Shown in pieces: positions 1-8,400 of a stretch of DNA of 36,983 nucleotides; the stretch's first letter is position 1, and every line of letters begins with the position of its first letter. The position numbers and the translations under genes are program-made. The notes below the pieces were generated by a model. The model ran no database searches. It had not been told where the DNA came from and was given only the letters and a program-made list of their open reading frames with translations. The stretch is from Olavius algarvensis associated proteobacterium Delta 3 (GTDB lineage Bacteria > Desulfobacterota > Desulfobacteria > Desulfobacterales > CAFBRK01): NCBI GenBank assembly GCA_903231505.1, contig CAFBRK010000260.1, positions 1-36,983 of the forward strand, in the 5' to 3' direction.

Positions 1-1623
1 CCCATCATAATCGGTTACCTCAGTGCTCGAGTGGTTTATGAACACCTAGCAACTAAAACCATGCGATTCAATGGCTATTTGGGCAACAGCCCGTTGACAT
101 TTGACACCCTGTTTAGCCAAGAATTGCGCAATGCGGTTTCACAGCCGGTCCAGTCCTATTTTGCGTACCTTGTGTTGCTGGATCTTACCATTGAGTTATC
201 CCAATCCAACAGGATAGAGACTTGGCGCGGCTTGGGTCTACATCCCTATCATGCGACGTACATTTTTCGTATGCTTGGCCGGCGCTGCATCAGCGAACGA
301 TATTTAGGCAGCAATTTATACGATGAACATGAGGTTGTCGGACCTGGCTCCCCCCAACAGCTATTGGAGGGATCGGAGATGGTTCGACCATTATACGAAG
401 AGATTCAATCCAACCTTTTACCTACCATTGATCTGAAACAACGCTATCACATTTCCAGCGAACAAGCGTTGAACGAAGCCCTGGTTAACCTGAATGTCGA
501 TCACATCGGCGGAATCATCGAAGGCAGCGACGCTGAGGGCACGCTGGTTCGGGATCATTTTTTCACCTCCCCTGAGACTCCGACTGGATTGACCCGGGAG
601 CAACTGAAAAATTATGTCTTTGCCGATCAACCGTCTCCTTTAGCTGCTCTTGATTCATATGATGCAAACAACGAAACTCAACCCGTCTCGCTGGTTCATT
701 TGCCGGATCTTGTTCATTTCCCACGGGAGTCTCCCTTGGTTATAGAAGAAGACTTTGAAAAGTGTTTTGATTTTGAGCCATGTATCTCAGCGGCGCCGTC
801 GGAGGAGGAATTGGGGTTTGTTACGCATTATTCCGAACTGGAAAATACCAGCGGCGTGTTGGATAAACTCGTAGAATTAAAGGATTGGTGTGAACGGAAG
901 GGTGACCGCATCGGCATCGCCAACTTGCTGCCGCAGTTAACTTCCGCTCAAATCGTAGAGTGGTGCCAAAGGCTGAATTCTTCACGATTGGCATTGTATA
1001 CGCCCTACCTGAATGTGCCCGCCGTTCAAGACGGCCAGCGGTTTGACATCGTTCCTGCCGGCGCCGCCGTATGCGGCATCATTGCCTTCCGAGAGAGAGT
1101 GAGCGGGGTTTATTCGGCACCGGCAAATGAAATCATAGCAGACGTTTTCTCTCTTTATGAATCTCAACTGCTGCCGGAGCCAAGTTTCTTGTTCGAAAAT
1201 AGAATAAACGGCATCCGGGAGACTGAAGTGGGCGTTGCCGTACTGGGGTCTCGTACCTTGAGTTCTGATGAGGAATGGACTCACATTTCCGTGCGTCGGT
1301 TAATCGATTATCTGAAGCGGCAGCTGGTGCTTGATACCCAATGGGCCGTTTTTGAACCCAATAATCGTGTCCTCTGGAACGCCATGGTTGACACCGTTGA
1401 GGCCAGATTAAGACCTCTGTACGATGTTGGCGCCTTTTCAGGCAATGCGCCCGACCAAGCCTACTTTATTCGTTGCGATGCAAAGATCAACACACAATAC
1501 ACTATCGATAGCGGGCAAGTAATAATTCTAGTCGGTGTTGCTCCGGCGGTACCGACCGAATTTATCGTGTTTCAAATTGTGCATCAAATCGAGAGGGCTG
1601 CCACACTGACGACCAATGTCTGA
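1..1623 (+). CDS. Contractile tail sheath protein (Afp2/3/4-like), 5' partial
   Basis: Subunit of the contractile sheath that surrounds the inner tube and drives it outward. The frame is open to base 1. Its first visible residues, PIIIGYL, resemble the first core strand of sheath proteins (usually GVPxFIGY), so the true start lies some tens of codons before the window and the GTG at 31 is not the start. An N-terminal domain is followed by a long variable region, and the C-terminal ~190 residues have the sheath fold signature: SRLALYTPYL, a GVYSAPAN segment, then RRLIDYLKRQL and QWAVFEPNN, where neighbouring subunits interlock. The stop overlaps the tube gene by 8 bases. The large middle insertion suggests the longer, Afp4-like, baseplate-proximal sheath type. 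The assignment as a sheath is firm; which of the several eCIS sheath paralogues it is remains inference. Confidence 0.88.
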   Translation, partial: PIIIGYLSARVVYEHLATKTMRFNGYLGNSPLTFDTLFSQELRNAVSQPVQSYFAYLVLLDLTIELSQSNRIETWRGLGLHPYHATYIFRMLGRRCISERYLGSNLYDEHEVVGPGSPQQLLEGSEMVRPLYEEIQSNLLPTIDLKQRYHISSEQALNEALVNLNVDHIGGIIEGSDAEGTLVRDHFFTSPETPTGLTREQLKNYVFADQPSPLAALDSYDANNETQPVSLVHLPDLVHFPRESPLVIEEDFEKCFDFEPCISAAPSEEELGFVTHYSELENTSGVLDKLVELKDWCERKGDRIGIANLLPQLTSAQIVEWCQRLNSSRLALYTPYLNVPAVQDGQRFDIVPAGAAVCGIIAFRERVSGVYSAPANEIIADVFSLYESQLLPEPSFLFENRINGIRETEVGVAVLGSRTLSSDEEWTHISVRRLIDYLKRQLVLDTQWAVFEPNNRVLWNAMVDTVEARLRPLYDVGAFSGNAPDQAYFIRCDAKINTQYTIDSGQVIILVGVAPAVPTEFIVFQIVHQIERAATLTTNV

Positions 1624-2095
1624 TCGGCTGTTAACAACGTTCAATTTTGAAGTGCAGATCTCTGCGACAGGCCAGGAATCGTTAAAAGAATTAACCGGCG
1701 CCAGAGGAGCGTTTTCCGAAGTGTCAGGACTCGAGATCAACGTAAAAAGCCGCGAAATCCGCGAGGGTGGATTCAATACCGGGACACGTCAACTGTTAGA
1801 CAATACGACCCATCCGGCAATCATACTGCGTCGCGGAATGACTATTAATACAGCATTCTGGCGATGGATACAGCGCTGTACACATGGGCCGTATCCCCTG
1901 CCGTACATAAATGGACGCATTTTCATCTATCCCCCGTCCGTTCAACGGGACGACGATACAGCAGGGCAATGGCGTTTTGAAAATGGAATTGTCACCAAGG
2001 TTAGCGCTGCGAATTTGGACGCGGTATCTGTCAGCGCCGTGCCCATCGAAGAATTGCATATCGCCCATGAGGGACTGACCAGGATATTGGGATGA
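1616..2095 (+). CDS. gp19-like inner tube protein (Afp1/Afp5-like)
   Basis: Building block of the inner tube that carries cargo and is driven through the target envelope. The 159-residue length and sequence fit the conserved phage tail region/T4 gp19-like family: an N-terminal FNFEVQI strand, the FSEVSGLEINV segment, the REGGFNTGTRQLL loop, LRRGMT and the W-rich FWRWIQ helix, and a C-terminal EELHIAHEGLTRI helix-strand. The ATG lies inside the end of the sheath gene, and the stop overlaps the next start as ATGA, indicating translational coupling. Because it sits between the last sheath gene and the Afp7-like gene, it is probably the Afp5-type tube initiator that joins tube to baseplate rather than the main tube subunit. 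That distinction is inferred from gene order. Confidence 0.9.
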   Translation: MSDRLLTTFNFEVQISATGQESLKELTGARGAFSEVSGLEINVKSREIREGGFNTGTRQLLDNTTHPAIILRRGMTINTAFWRWIQRCTHGPYPLPYINGRIFIYPPSVQRDDDTAGQWRFENGIVTKVSAANLDAVSVSAVPIEELHIAHEGLTRILG

Positions 2096-3360
2096 CGCAA
2101 ACCAGGGAGCAGGAAACGCAGAAATTTGCCAAAGCGGTGTTAATTCCGCTGCCGGATACAATCCCCGTAGACCAACGTAATCAGCTGGATAAGGATAAAA
2201 TTGAGAATAAAATAGAGCTTGATTTCAATCCGGACACATTGACACTGACGGTTCAAAACGGTCAGGAAAAAGATCGAGGCCGTCGTGGGAAGCAACAAAC
2301 CCAATTTGTCGGAACGACCACGGCGACACTGTCATTTCAGGCTGTTTTTGACAATACCCGGCCGAAGATAGCGACCCGCGGTCAATCACCCCAATTCCTG
2401 GATGTCAGGGTCAAAACGTCCCAAATCGCCAACCTCCTGGCAGACCGCCCCAGGGGTCAAGGCAGCAAACCATCACCGCAACGGGTTCGATTTTGCTGGG
2501 GTACGATCATCTTCGACGGTTTAATCAAATCCTATTCCGAAACTCTGGATTATTTTTCTTCCGATGGCATTCCGTTGCGATCAAAAGTATCGATAAGCAT
2601 AACTGAGCAGACATTTAGATATCAGGTGAATGCAGATACGATGGCATCCCAGGCCCAGCCCCCCGGTACGGGCCCAGGCACTGTCGATTCCTTAACTGGT
2701 GGAACGCCGCCCGGACCCGGCAGTGGCCTCACTGCAGAGATCGGTTTAAATGCCGACCTTTCCGCAAGTGCCGATGCCGGCGTTCGCTTATCCGATCAAC
2801 AAGCAATCGACGTGTTTGGCGGAGCCGCCATCAATGCGGCGTTTACGGGGGATGCAGATCTGGGCCTGATTGGACAAATTGTCAACGAAGTCTTACCACA
2901 ACGTGTTGATCACCGGCCGAATGTCTCATGGGCTCCTCGTGGATTAAAACCAGGCACCACTGCGTCTGAGCTTGCGGCCTTGGTTAACCAGGTGCGTGCC
3001 GCAGGGTTTTCCGACAATTCAATGGCCGGGTTCGATAACAGCTTCAGTGCTTCCACGTCGGCTCCGGCACAAACCATTGCCAAGGACGGCTCAGCTCCGT
3101 TGCCATCCACGTCCAGGGCGATCCTTGCATCCGAAACCAGGGAAGCGGGGAAAAAACCGCTACCGGTCCGTGGCTCACCACCACGGGTAGAAAAGCGCTT
3201 TGGATTGCCGGCCACGGTCATATACCGGGAAAAAATTAGACCCAGCGCTATTCAGTCGGATGAAAGACGACCGGCATGGGAGGTTTTGCCTGATGCAGAG
3301 TCGAATGGAAAATCCACAGCCAAACCGGCTTGCTGCAGAAAAGGAGTCAAAAAATGGTGA
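2092..3360 (+). CDS. Afp7-like contractile injection system tube-domain protein
   Basis: Probable adaptor between hub and tube. The first ~190 residues match the N-terminal domain of the CIS tube (Afp7/LysM-type) family: LIPLPDTIPV, then IELDFNPDTLTLTVQN, TATLSFQAVFDN and a RVRFCWGTIIFDGLIKSYS segment followed by SDGIPLRSKVSISI. Family members usually end in a LysM domain. Here the last ~220 residues are a Pro/Gly-rich linker (QPPGTGPGTV) and Ala/Ser-rich sequence in which I see no LysM motif. The last residues include Cys-Cys (PACCRKGVKKW). It overlaps the tube gene as ATGA and overlaps the following small gene by 7 bases. The N-terminal assignment is good; the role of the long unusual tail is unknown. 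Confidence 0.78.
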   Translation: MTQTREQETQKFAKAVLIPLPDTIPVDQRNQLDKDKIENKIELDFNPDTLTLTVQNGQEKDRGRRGKQQTQFVGTTTATLSFQAVFDNTRPKIATRGQSPQFLDVRVKTSQIANLLADRPRGQGSKPSPQRVRFCWGTIIFDGLIKSYSETLDYFSSDGIPLRSKVSISITEQTFRYQVNADTMASQAQPPGTGPGTVDSLTGGTPPGPGSGLTAEIGLNADLSASADAGVRLSDQQAIDVFGGAAINAAFTGDADLGLIGQIVNEVLPQRVDHRPNVSWAPRGLKPGTTASELAALVNQVRAAGFSDNSMAGFDNSFSASTSAPAQTIAKDGSAPLPSTSRAILASETREAGKKPLPVRGSPPRVEKRFGLPATVIYREKIRPSAIQSDERRPAWEVLPDAESNGKSTAKPACCRKGVKKW

Positions 3361-3521
3361 CGATCCAAACTGTTCAGAGCGATGTGATCGTCGAAGACGG
3401 TCCGCGAGTAGATGACGCCGACAAACCGTTTGAAGTCCGTCTGGAGGAGTTGCGTGATTTGGTTCGCGAAATATTACAGGAAGAAATTGAACGATTGGTC
3501 CGCACGGAGATCCATTACTAA
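3354..3521 (+). CDS. Small DUF5908-like eCIS protein (55 aa)
   Basis: The ATG at 3354 is preceded by AAGGAG with 7-8 bases of spacing, whereas an earlier in-frame start at 3330 has none, so the shorter product is chosen. The protein starts MVTIQTVQSDVIVED, has a short acidic linker and ends in a predicted charged helix (RLEELRDLVREILQEEIERL). eCIS loci commonly carry a protein of about this size and layout at this position (DUF5908); that match is based on size, layout and position rather than a diagnostic motif. Function is unknown; a small baseplate or assembly role would fit. The stop TAA shares one base with the ATG of the hub gene, and the start overlaps the Afp7-like gene. Confidence 0.7.
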   Translation: MVTIQTVQSDVIVEDGPRVDDADKPFEVRLEELRDLVREILQEEIERLVRTEIHY

Positions 3522-4618
3522 TGGTCGCCAACGTTAAATCCCGAAAACTGGTCTATGTTGCGCGCCCGGAATTTGTCATAGACGGTCAGTTGAATACACG
3601 ACTGGGCACCGATTTATATCGATTGGAAGCCAATGAAGACGAAGAGGGTATGGCGCGCCTGGAGGCTGTTTTTCTGAATTGGGGAAGAGCCACTGAATCC
3701 GCTTCTCCGGATTATCTATATTTCGATGGGCAGATTCTGGATTTCGGAAAAGGCATGGAGATTTATGCCGGAGACGAAGATAACCGCGATAAAATTTTCT
3801 CCGGTATCATCACCGGTATCAAAGGGGTATTTTCTGAGCTCAGGCCCCCTGAGCTGATCATATATGCCGAAGACCAGCTGCAATGGCTTCGGATGCGCAA
3901 CCGTTCACGTTATTATGAGGATAAAACCGAGAACGACATGGCCGCCGATATTAGTCGCGACTACAGTTTTAATGCGGACACCGATGCAGAAGCTCCCACC
4001 CATGACGAGTTTCTACAGGTTAATCAAAGCGATTTGGGGTTCCTTCGCGAACGCGCTCGTAACATCGATACACGCCTGGAATTAAAAGGCAATCAGTTAC
4101 TGTTCCTGAATCGCCGGAACAGTTCCGAACCACCGGTTAAATTGTCCCGGGACACTGAATTGTTGCGGTTTCAGGTCTGCGCGGATCTTACCCATCAGCG
4201 GACGCAGGTACGGGTTCACGGTTATTCGATAGAGAATAAAGACGGCATTCATGAATCGGCCGGCGCAGATGTTCTATCCGACGAACAAACGGGTCCCGGG
4301 CGGACCGGGCCACAGATATTATCGACTATCAGATCCGAAATAGTTGAAGACCTGCATCTGGAAACGCCCGCCACGGCCGATGAGGCGCGCATCACGGCGC
4401 GTTCCTTCATGCGTCAGCGTGCTCGGCGATTTGTCCGAGCTCATGGTATGACCAGCGGGACGCCGGGTCTTCATGTCGGTTCCCGGGTAGATATCGTCGA
4501 TATCGGTCCCTGGTTCTCCGGGGTGTATCACATTGTCAGCGTACGACATACATTTGATCAACGCGACGGTTTGAGGACACTTTTTTACGGGGAGCGGATA
4601 GATTTGGGGGGACGGTAG
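3521..4618 (+). CDS. Baseplate hub protein (phage gpD/T4 gp27-like; first half of Afp8)
   Basis: Forms the trimeric hub that connects the tube to the spike. The 365-residue sequence fits the phage late control protein D/VgrG N-terminal family: an early strand-rich domain (FDGQILDFGKGMEIYAGD), the KIFSGIITGIKGVF segment, an AEDQLQWLRMR helix, NQSDLGFLRERARNI (the typical 'sDlxFLxxRA' motif), and a C-terminal GLHVGSRVDIVDIGPWFSG/YHIVSVRH barrel portion. In Afp and PVC the hub and spike are often one VgrG-like polypeptide. Here they are separate genes, overlapping by a single base (the A of the TAG stop at 4616-4618 is followed directly in a GTG start at 4618). Confidence 0.87.
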   Translation: MVANVKSRKLVYVARPEFVIDGQLNTRLGTDLYRLEANEDEEGMARLEAVFLNWGRATESASPDYLYFDGQILDFGKGMEIYAGDEDNRDKIFSGIITGIKGVFSELRPPELIIYAEDQLQWLRMRNRSRYYEDKTENDMAADISRDYSFNADTDAEAPTHDEFLQVNQSDLGFLRERARNIDTRLELKGNQLLFLNRRNSSEPPVKLSRDTELLRFQVCADLTHQRTQVRVHGYSIENKDGIHESAGADVLSDEQTGPGRTGPQILSTIRSEIVEDLHLETPATADEARITARSFMRQRARRFVRAHGMTSGTPGLHVGSRVDIVDIGPWFSGVYHIVSVRHTFDQRDGLRTLFYGERIDLGGR

Positions 4619-5328
4619 TGAACGTAACAGAGATAGGACAAGGAATCCGACACAGGCAGCGCTACAGTCTCGCTGGGGTATATCCGGCGCTGGTGGTTGA
4701 TGTCAGCGATCCGGAAGATCAGGGGCGAGTAAGGGTGGAGCTGCCATGGATTGCCGAAGAAGATATCGGTCAGGCACAAGCCTGGGCGCGGTGTGCAACC
4801 TTCATGGCGGGTGCGGATCGCGGATCCTGGTTTATTCCCGAGATTGGAGATGAGGTACTCATCGCATTTATCGCAGGCAACCCGCGATGGCCTGTCGTGG
4901 TGGGTGCATTGTGGAACGGAGTGGACAATCCTCCGGAAACTATGGATCCAGGGGGTGAAAACAACATCCGAAGCATTACATCCCGATCCGGACATCGCGT
5001 GACGTTGGATGACACGGCGGGTGCGGAACTGGTTAAAATCGAAACCCAGGGCGGGCATGTACTAAATCTGGACGATGGTAACGGCGGTGTCATCACGGTA
5101 CATCACAGCGGCGGTGCGGAAATCAAAATTGATGCCAGCGGAACCATCTCCATTACGGCCATAAACCAGGTAAACATCGATGCACCGGCGGGGCTCAACG
5201 TAACGGCATCCATGGTGGATGTCCAGGCCCCCATGAGCACCTTCTCAGGGGTCGTAAAGGCCGAAACTGTTATTACCAATGCGGTGGTGTCTTCATCCTA
5301 CACACCGGGAGCTGGAAACGTATGGTAG
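4618..5328 (+). CDS. Baseplate spike protein (gpV/gp5-like, OB-fold plus beta-helix)
   Basis: Puncturing spike at the tip of the tube. The GTG start at 4618 overlaps the hub stop by one base. Residues ~15-100 form the OB-fold typical of gpV/gp5: VYPALVVDVSDPEDQGRVRV, WARCATFMAG and the segment EIGDEVLIAFIAGNPRWPVV followed by GALWNG. The rest is a repetitive beta-helix-like stalk with short hydrophobic strands and turns (HVLNLDDGNGGVITVHH, IKIDASGTISITAINQVNI). It ends in SSSYTPGAGNVW, a tail style seen in eCIS spikes. Its stop overlaps the next gene by 7 bases. No separate PAAR tip gene follows, so this protein may end the needle itself or use an unrecognised tip. Confidence 0.87.
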   Translation: MNVTEIGQGIRHRQRYSLAGVYPALVVDVSDPEDQGRVRVELPWIAEEDIGQAQAWARCATFMAGADRGSWFIPEIGDEVLIAFIAGNPRWPVVVGALWNGVDNPPETMDPGGENNIRSITSRSGHRVTLDDTAGAELVKIETQGGHVLNLDDGNGGVITVHHSGGAEIKIDASGTISITAINQVNIDAPAGLNVTASMVDVQAPMSTFSGVVKAETVITNAVVSSSYTPGAGNVW

Positions 5329-8003
5329 TCGCCAAGGCTCGGCCTCGGATCGGTATCCCTCTGCAGAAGATCAAGCCCTTTGAGAAGATCTGGAGTGTGT
5401 TGCCGTGGTTTTTACGAACACCTGATCAGCCACCTGCGCAGAGTTCCCCACACATCTTGACATTTACCGAGGATCGGTTCATGCCGGCCTTTTTCCGAGC
5501 GATTGAAACCATCGATTCGGGGGATTCGCTGGATGGCTTTGAAAAACTGATTCCGTTTCGGGACTACTCCGAACCTCCGGCAAACATGGTGGACGCCTTA
5601 AATGTGCCTCTGTATCCGAGCAGTATGCAACGAGAGCCTCCGCTGTTCATAGAGATGCCGGTATCCGCCGATTATGACCAGGAGGAAGATGGAGTGCCGA
5701 CAGATGACCCTCCATGGTTGCGAAAACTGTATCTTCCCTTGCATCAGCACTTTCATCTGATCACCACCGAGCTTGTCTGCAGGCGGTTTGGGTTTCCCAA
5801 AGTGGGTAAACAGCGCATTATCGAATCCGGTATCGTGGTGCGCCGACTGGTGGCGGATCGACATCAAGAGCGCTGGGAGGACTGGATTGCGGGGCCCGAA
5901 GGTCACGGCACCTGGCTGGAGATTGCCGATAAGCACATGCAACCGCTTCATGTTGAAAATGCTCCGCCCATTGATCCCGGATCGATGCCTCGAGCCCTGT
6001 TCGGGAGCATGATACGGCAAGAGCTGTTGGCCTATCGTCTGGGGCTGGAGACATTGGATCAGCTACCGCAAACCCTGACGACCCATCGCATGAGTCTGAT
6101 TCCTTCCAGTGTCGGGCAGGCCTGCAAGCATACGGCCTTCTTCGGGTATCTGCCGCTGCAGTCGAAGGATCAGGTGTTACCCGAAATTCCGGACAGCCCT
6201 GATACGCTGGGGTGCGTTGGAGAACGACTCAAGCAGCGGGCCCGCCGTGTCCTGGGAGAATTATTTTTTTCCGAACCACAATTCGAGGAATCATTGCCGG
6301 CACCCTTGCCGCCGCATATTACCGATCATATCAACAAACTTGATGCGGCTTTGTGGGAGGGATCGGACCATCCAGAACAGAGTTTCAAAGGTCTCCGGAC
6401 ATTGTTTCACAACACCATTCTGCCGAATAAACCGGAAAGCCTGACCAGAAAAACCTTGGTTGACAGAATCGGCGCCATCAATTCTTCTTTTACCCTGCCC
6501 ATCCGTCCCTTTGACTGGCGCGAGCGCATTGAACGGGCGGCCTTCCTCGGTTTTTTCTCAATGACAACTCTGATGTGGAACCACATCCGGACCAATCATG
6601 AAAGCAGTGCATTACAGGAAAGTTGGTGGAATAATGCGGTGGATGCAGGCATCATTAACGCCGTCAGAAGTCAATTAACGAACGAGTGGACCCGGCAAGC
6701 GATACTCGAACATCAGCAAGACTTCAAAGACCTTATCAAACTTACCGTTTATCTGGTTCTCGAAGAATTGCGTGATTATCAATCCACAAGCAGATCCTGG
6801 GACCACTTAAACTTGTCGGAAAAACCGTCCGTCGATCAGCTGCAACAACTCGTCATCATCGCCCTCATCCGGATCAGAGCCTATCGGAAGCACCTGCTCG
6901 GTACGATCTACGATGCATTTCAGCCGGTATATGCGTCGCCCAGAAGAAGCGATTTGGAACAGCCTTTCGAAGAGGTAGATCCGGCTTCGGTTGCCGTAAA
7001 GGACCACTGTGATGAATACCCGCCATCTCCGACCCATACGGATACGATCAGCGAGTTTCCGTCATTCACTGTCAGCAGCCACAGCAGCGAAATCACCGCC
7101 TGGATCGAAGCCGAAAAAGAACGGGTGCTGGGGCGAAAGCAATGGGAGTGGCCCTCTTTAGATCTGGTTAACGAAGATGGGAGCTTGAACGATTCCTTAG
7201 GCAAGTATGCCAAGATTCACCTGGATCATACCGGTCTCGAAGCCTATCTCAGCCGTTTTGAGCAAGCCACAGCCCAAGCCGAAGGAGCCATCACCGATCA
7301 GATTAACTTCATCAGCAAGATCGTATTACAACACATTGGGGATTTTTTGCCCGCATGTCTCCGCAAATGGGGTGTCGATATAAATGAACAGACCGCCCGT
7401 GGATTGCTGGTCATGCCTGGATTTCCGGTGCAGCCGGATGTTTTGGAACGTATCATCAACGGTATAGTGACCTTCTATGGAAAAATCGCGGATGAGCAAG
7501 ATCCTGAAGGACAAAAAGCCAGAGCCATTGCAGAAAATGCCCAGCGATTGAGAAGACCAAAATTCGACTCGGACAGCTTGTACGCCGTTTGGGTCTATTA
7601 TCGGATCGCCGGCCGAAATGACTGCGAGCAGGAGCAAGTCCTGTGGAGCGGACCAAGCGATGTCTTCTCAATCGCGGAGCCAACGGATGTGCTGGGGGCA
7701 CGCCCCGTATCCTTTCAACTGCCGGATCTGGTGAAACTGATTCGCGATATCCCTCGGATCGCTCGAGCAAAAGCACTTCCTTATGCAGCGGTACATATAC
7801 CTAAAAATTCCAATGTCCGCGCAACGGGTTTGGAAAATATCTCCAGGACCTGGGGCATGTCGCTGGCATGCACCTACGGAATCCCCGTATTTACCATATG
7901 TGCCTGGGTTGCCTTCCAAATCATTTTCAACATTTTGTTATACTTTGGGTTCGGCTGGTTTCTATTGCTGAAGTTTTGCTTCCCGGGCTCATCCAGGAAT
8001 TGA
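5322..8003 (+). CDS. Unrecognised 893-aa eCIS protein with hydrophobic C-terminus
   Basis: I do not recognise this family. The gene sits inside the baseplate cluster, overlapping the spike gene by 7 bases and followed 2 bases later by the gp25-like gene, so it is part of the structural operon. The protein is mostly hydrophilic and probably helical, with a Pro-rich N-terminal ~100 residues and a segment around residues 160-200 with RRFGFPKVGKQR and VVRRLVADRHQERWEDW. The last ~45 residues (846-890) are strongly hydrophobic and aromatic (AWVAFQIIFNILLYFGFGWF), enough for one or two membrane passes. It occupies the place where a PAAR tip gene is often found, but I see no PAAR motif. Possible roles are a baseplate component that contacts or anchors to a membrane, or a structural cargo. 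These are inferences. Confidence 0.72.
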   Translation: MVVAKARPRIGIPLQKIKPFEKIWSVLPWFLRTPDQPPAQSSPHILTFTEDRFMPAFFRAIETIDSGDSLDGFEKLIPFRDYSEPPANMVDALNVPLYPSSMQREPPLFIEMPVSADYDQEEDGVPTDDPPWLRKLYLPLHQHFHLITTELVCRRFGFPKVGKQRIIESGIVVRRLVADRHQERWEDWIAGPEGHGTWLEIADKHMQPLHVENAPPIDPGSMPRALFGSMIRQELLAYRLGLETLDQLPQTLTTHRMSLIPSSVGQACKHTAFFGYLPLQSKDQVLPEIPDSPDTLGCVGERLKQRARRVLGELFFSEPQFEESLPAPLPPHITDHINKLDAALWEGSDHPEQSFKGLRTLFHNTILPNKPESLTRKTLVDRIGAINSSFTLPIRPFDWRERIERAAFLGFFSMTTLMWNHIRTNHESSALQESWWNNAVDAGIINAVRSQLTNEWTRQAILEHQQDFKDLIKLTVYLVLEELRDYQSTSRSWDHLNLSEKPSVDQLQQLVIIALIRIRAYRKHLLGTIYDAFQPVYASPRRSDLEQPFEEVDPASVAVKDHCDEYPPSPTHTDTISEFPSFTVSSHSSEITAWIEAEKERVLGRKQWEWPSLDLVNEDGSLNDSLGKYAKIHLDHTGLEAYLSRFEQATAQAEGAITDQINFISKIVLQHIGDFLPACLRKWGVDINEQTARGLLVMPGFPVQPDVLERIINGIVTFYGKIADEQDPEGQKARAIAENAQRLRRPKFDSDSLYAVWVYYRIAGRNDCEQEQVLWSGPSDVFSIAEPTDVLGARPVSFQLPDLVKLIRDIPRIARAKALPYAAVHIPKNSNVRATGLENISRTWGMSLACTYGIPVFTICAWVAFQIIFNILLYFGFGWFLLLKFCFPGSSRN

Positions 8004-8005
8004 AA

Positions 8006-8398
8006 ATGGCCAACGGAGTTATCTACGGCAAGGGTATCCGTTTTCCACTAATTCTGTCCCGTCGCTTTGATTGGGTGTCCGGCGACGATGCAGTGGCGCA
8101 AGCCATCCGATCGATACTGTTAACTGATCCAGGCGAGCGTATCAATCCTGAATACGGTGCCGGCCTCCGGCGGTTTCTATTCGCTCAAAACAATTTAAGC
8201 ACGCGGGCGTTGGTCCGGCAAACCGTGAGCGATGCCTTACAGCGAGATGAGCATCGCATTGAATTGATCGATGTGGATGTGACCGCAGATGAGTCCATCG
8301 ACACCTTGATGCGGATCAGCATCGTTTACCGATTATTGGACAGTCCTACGCCACAGAATCTGGTTTTCCCATTTTACCTGGATAAAGGGATTTTATAG
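8006..8398 (+). CDS. gp25-like baseplate wedge protein (Afp9-like)
   Basis: Baseplate component homologous to T4 gp25/phage W, thought to start sheath polymerisation. The ATG at 8006 is chosen because it lies 2 bases after the previous stop, is preceded by AGGA at 7995-7998, and gives a normal family length of 130 residues; upstream in-frame starts lie inside the previous gene. Diagnostic parts are FDWVSGDDAVAQAIRSILLT, the DPGERINPEYGAGLRRFLF motif (family 'GERxxxPxfGxxLxxxlF' with its conserved Glu-Arg), and the C-terminal MRISIVYRL strand. The stop is 2 bases before the gpJ start. Confidence 0.9.
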   Translation: MANGVIYGKGIRFPLILSRRFDWVSGDDAVAQAIRSILLTDPGERINPEYGAGLRRFLFAQNNLSTRALVRQTVSDALQRDEHRIELIDVDVTADESIDTLMRISIVYRLLDSPTPQNLVFPFYLDKGIL

Positions 8399-8400
8399 CC

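Noticed and set aside
31..33. GTG at 31 as the start of the sheath gene
   Set aside because: The frame is open to base 1 and the residues before 31 fit the first strand of sheath proteins, so the start is outside the window.
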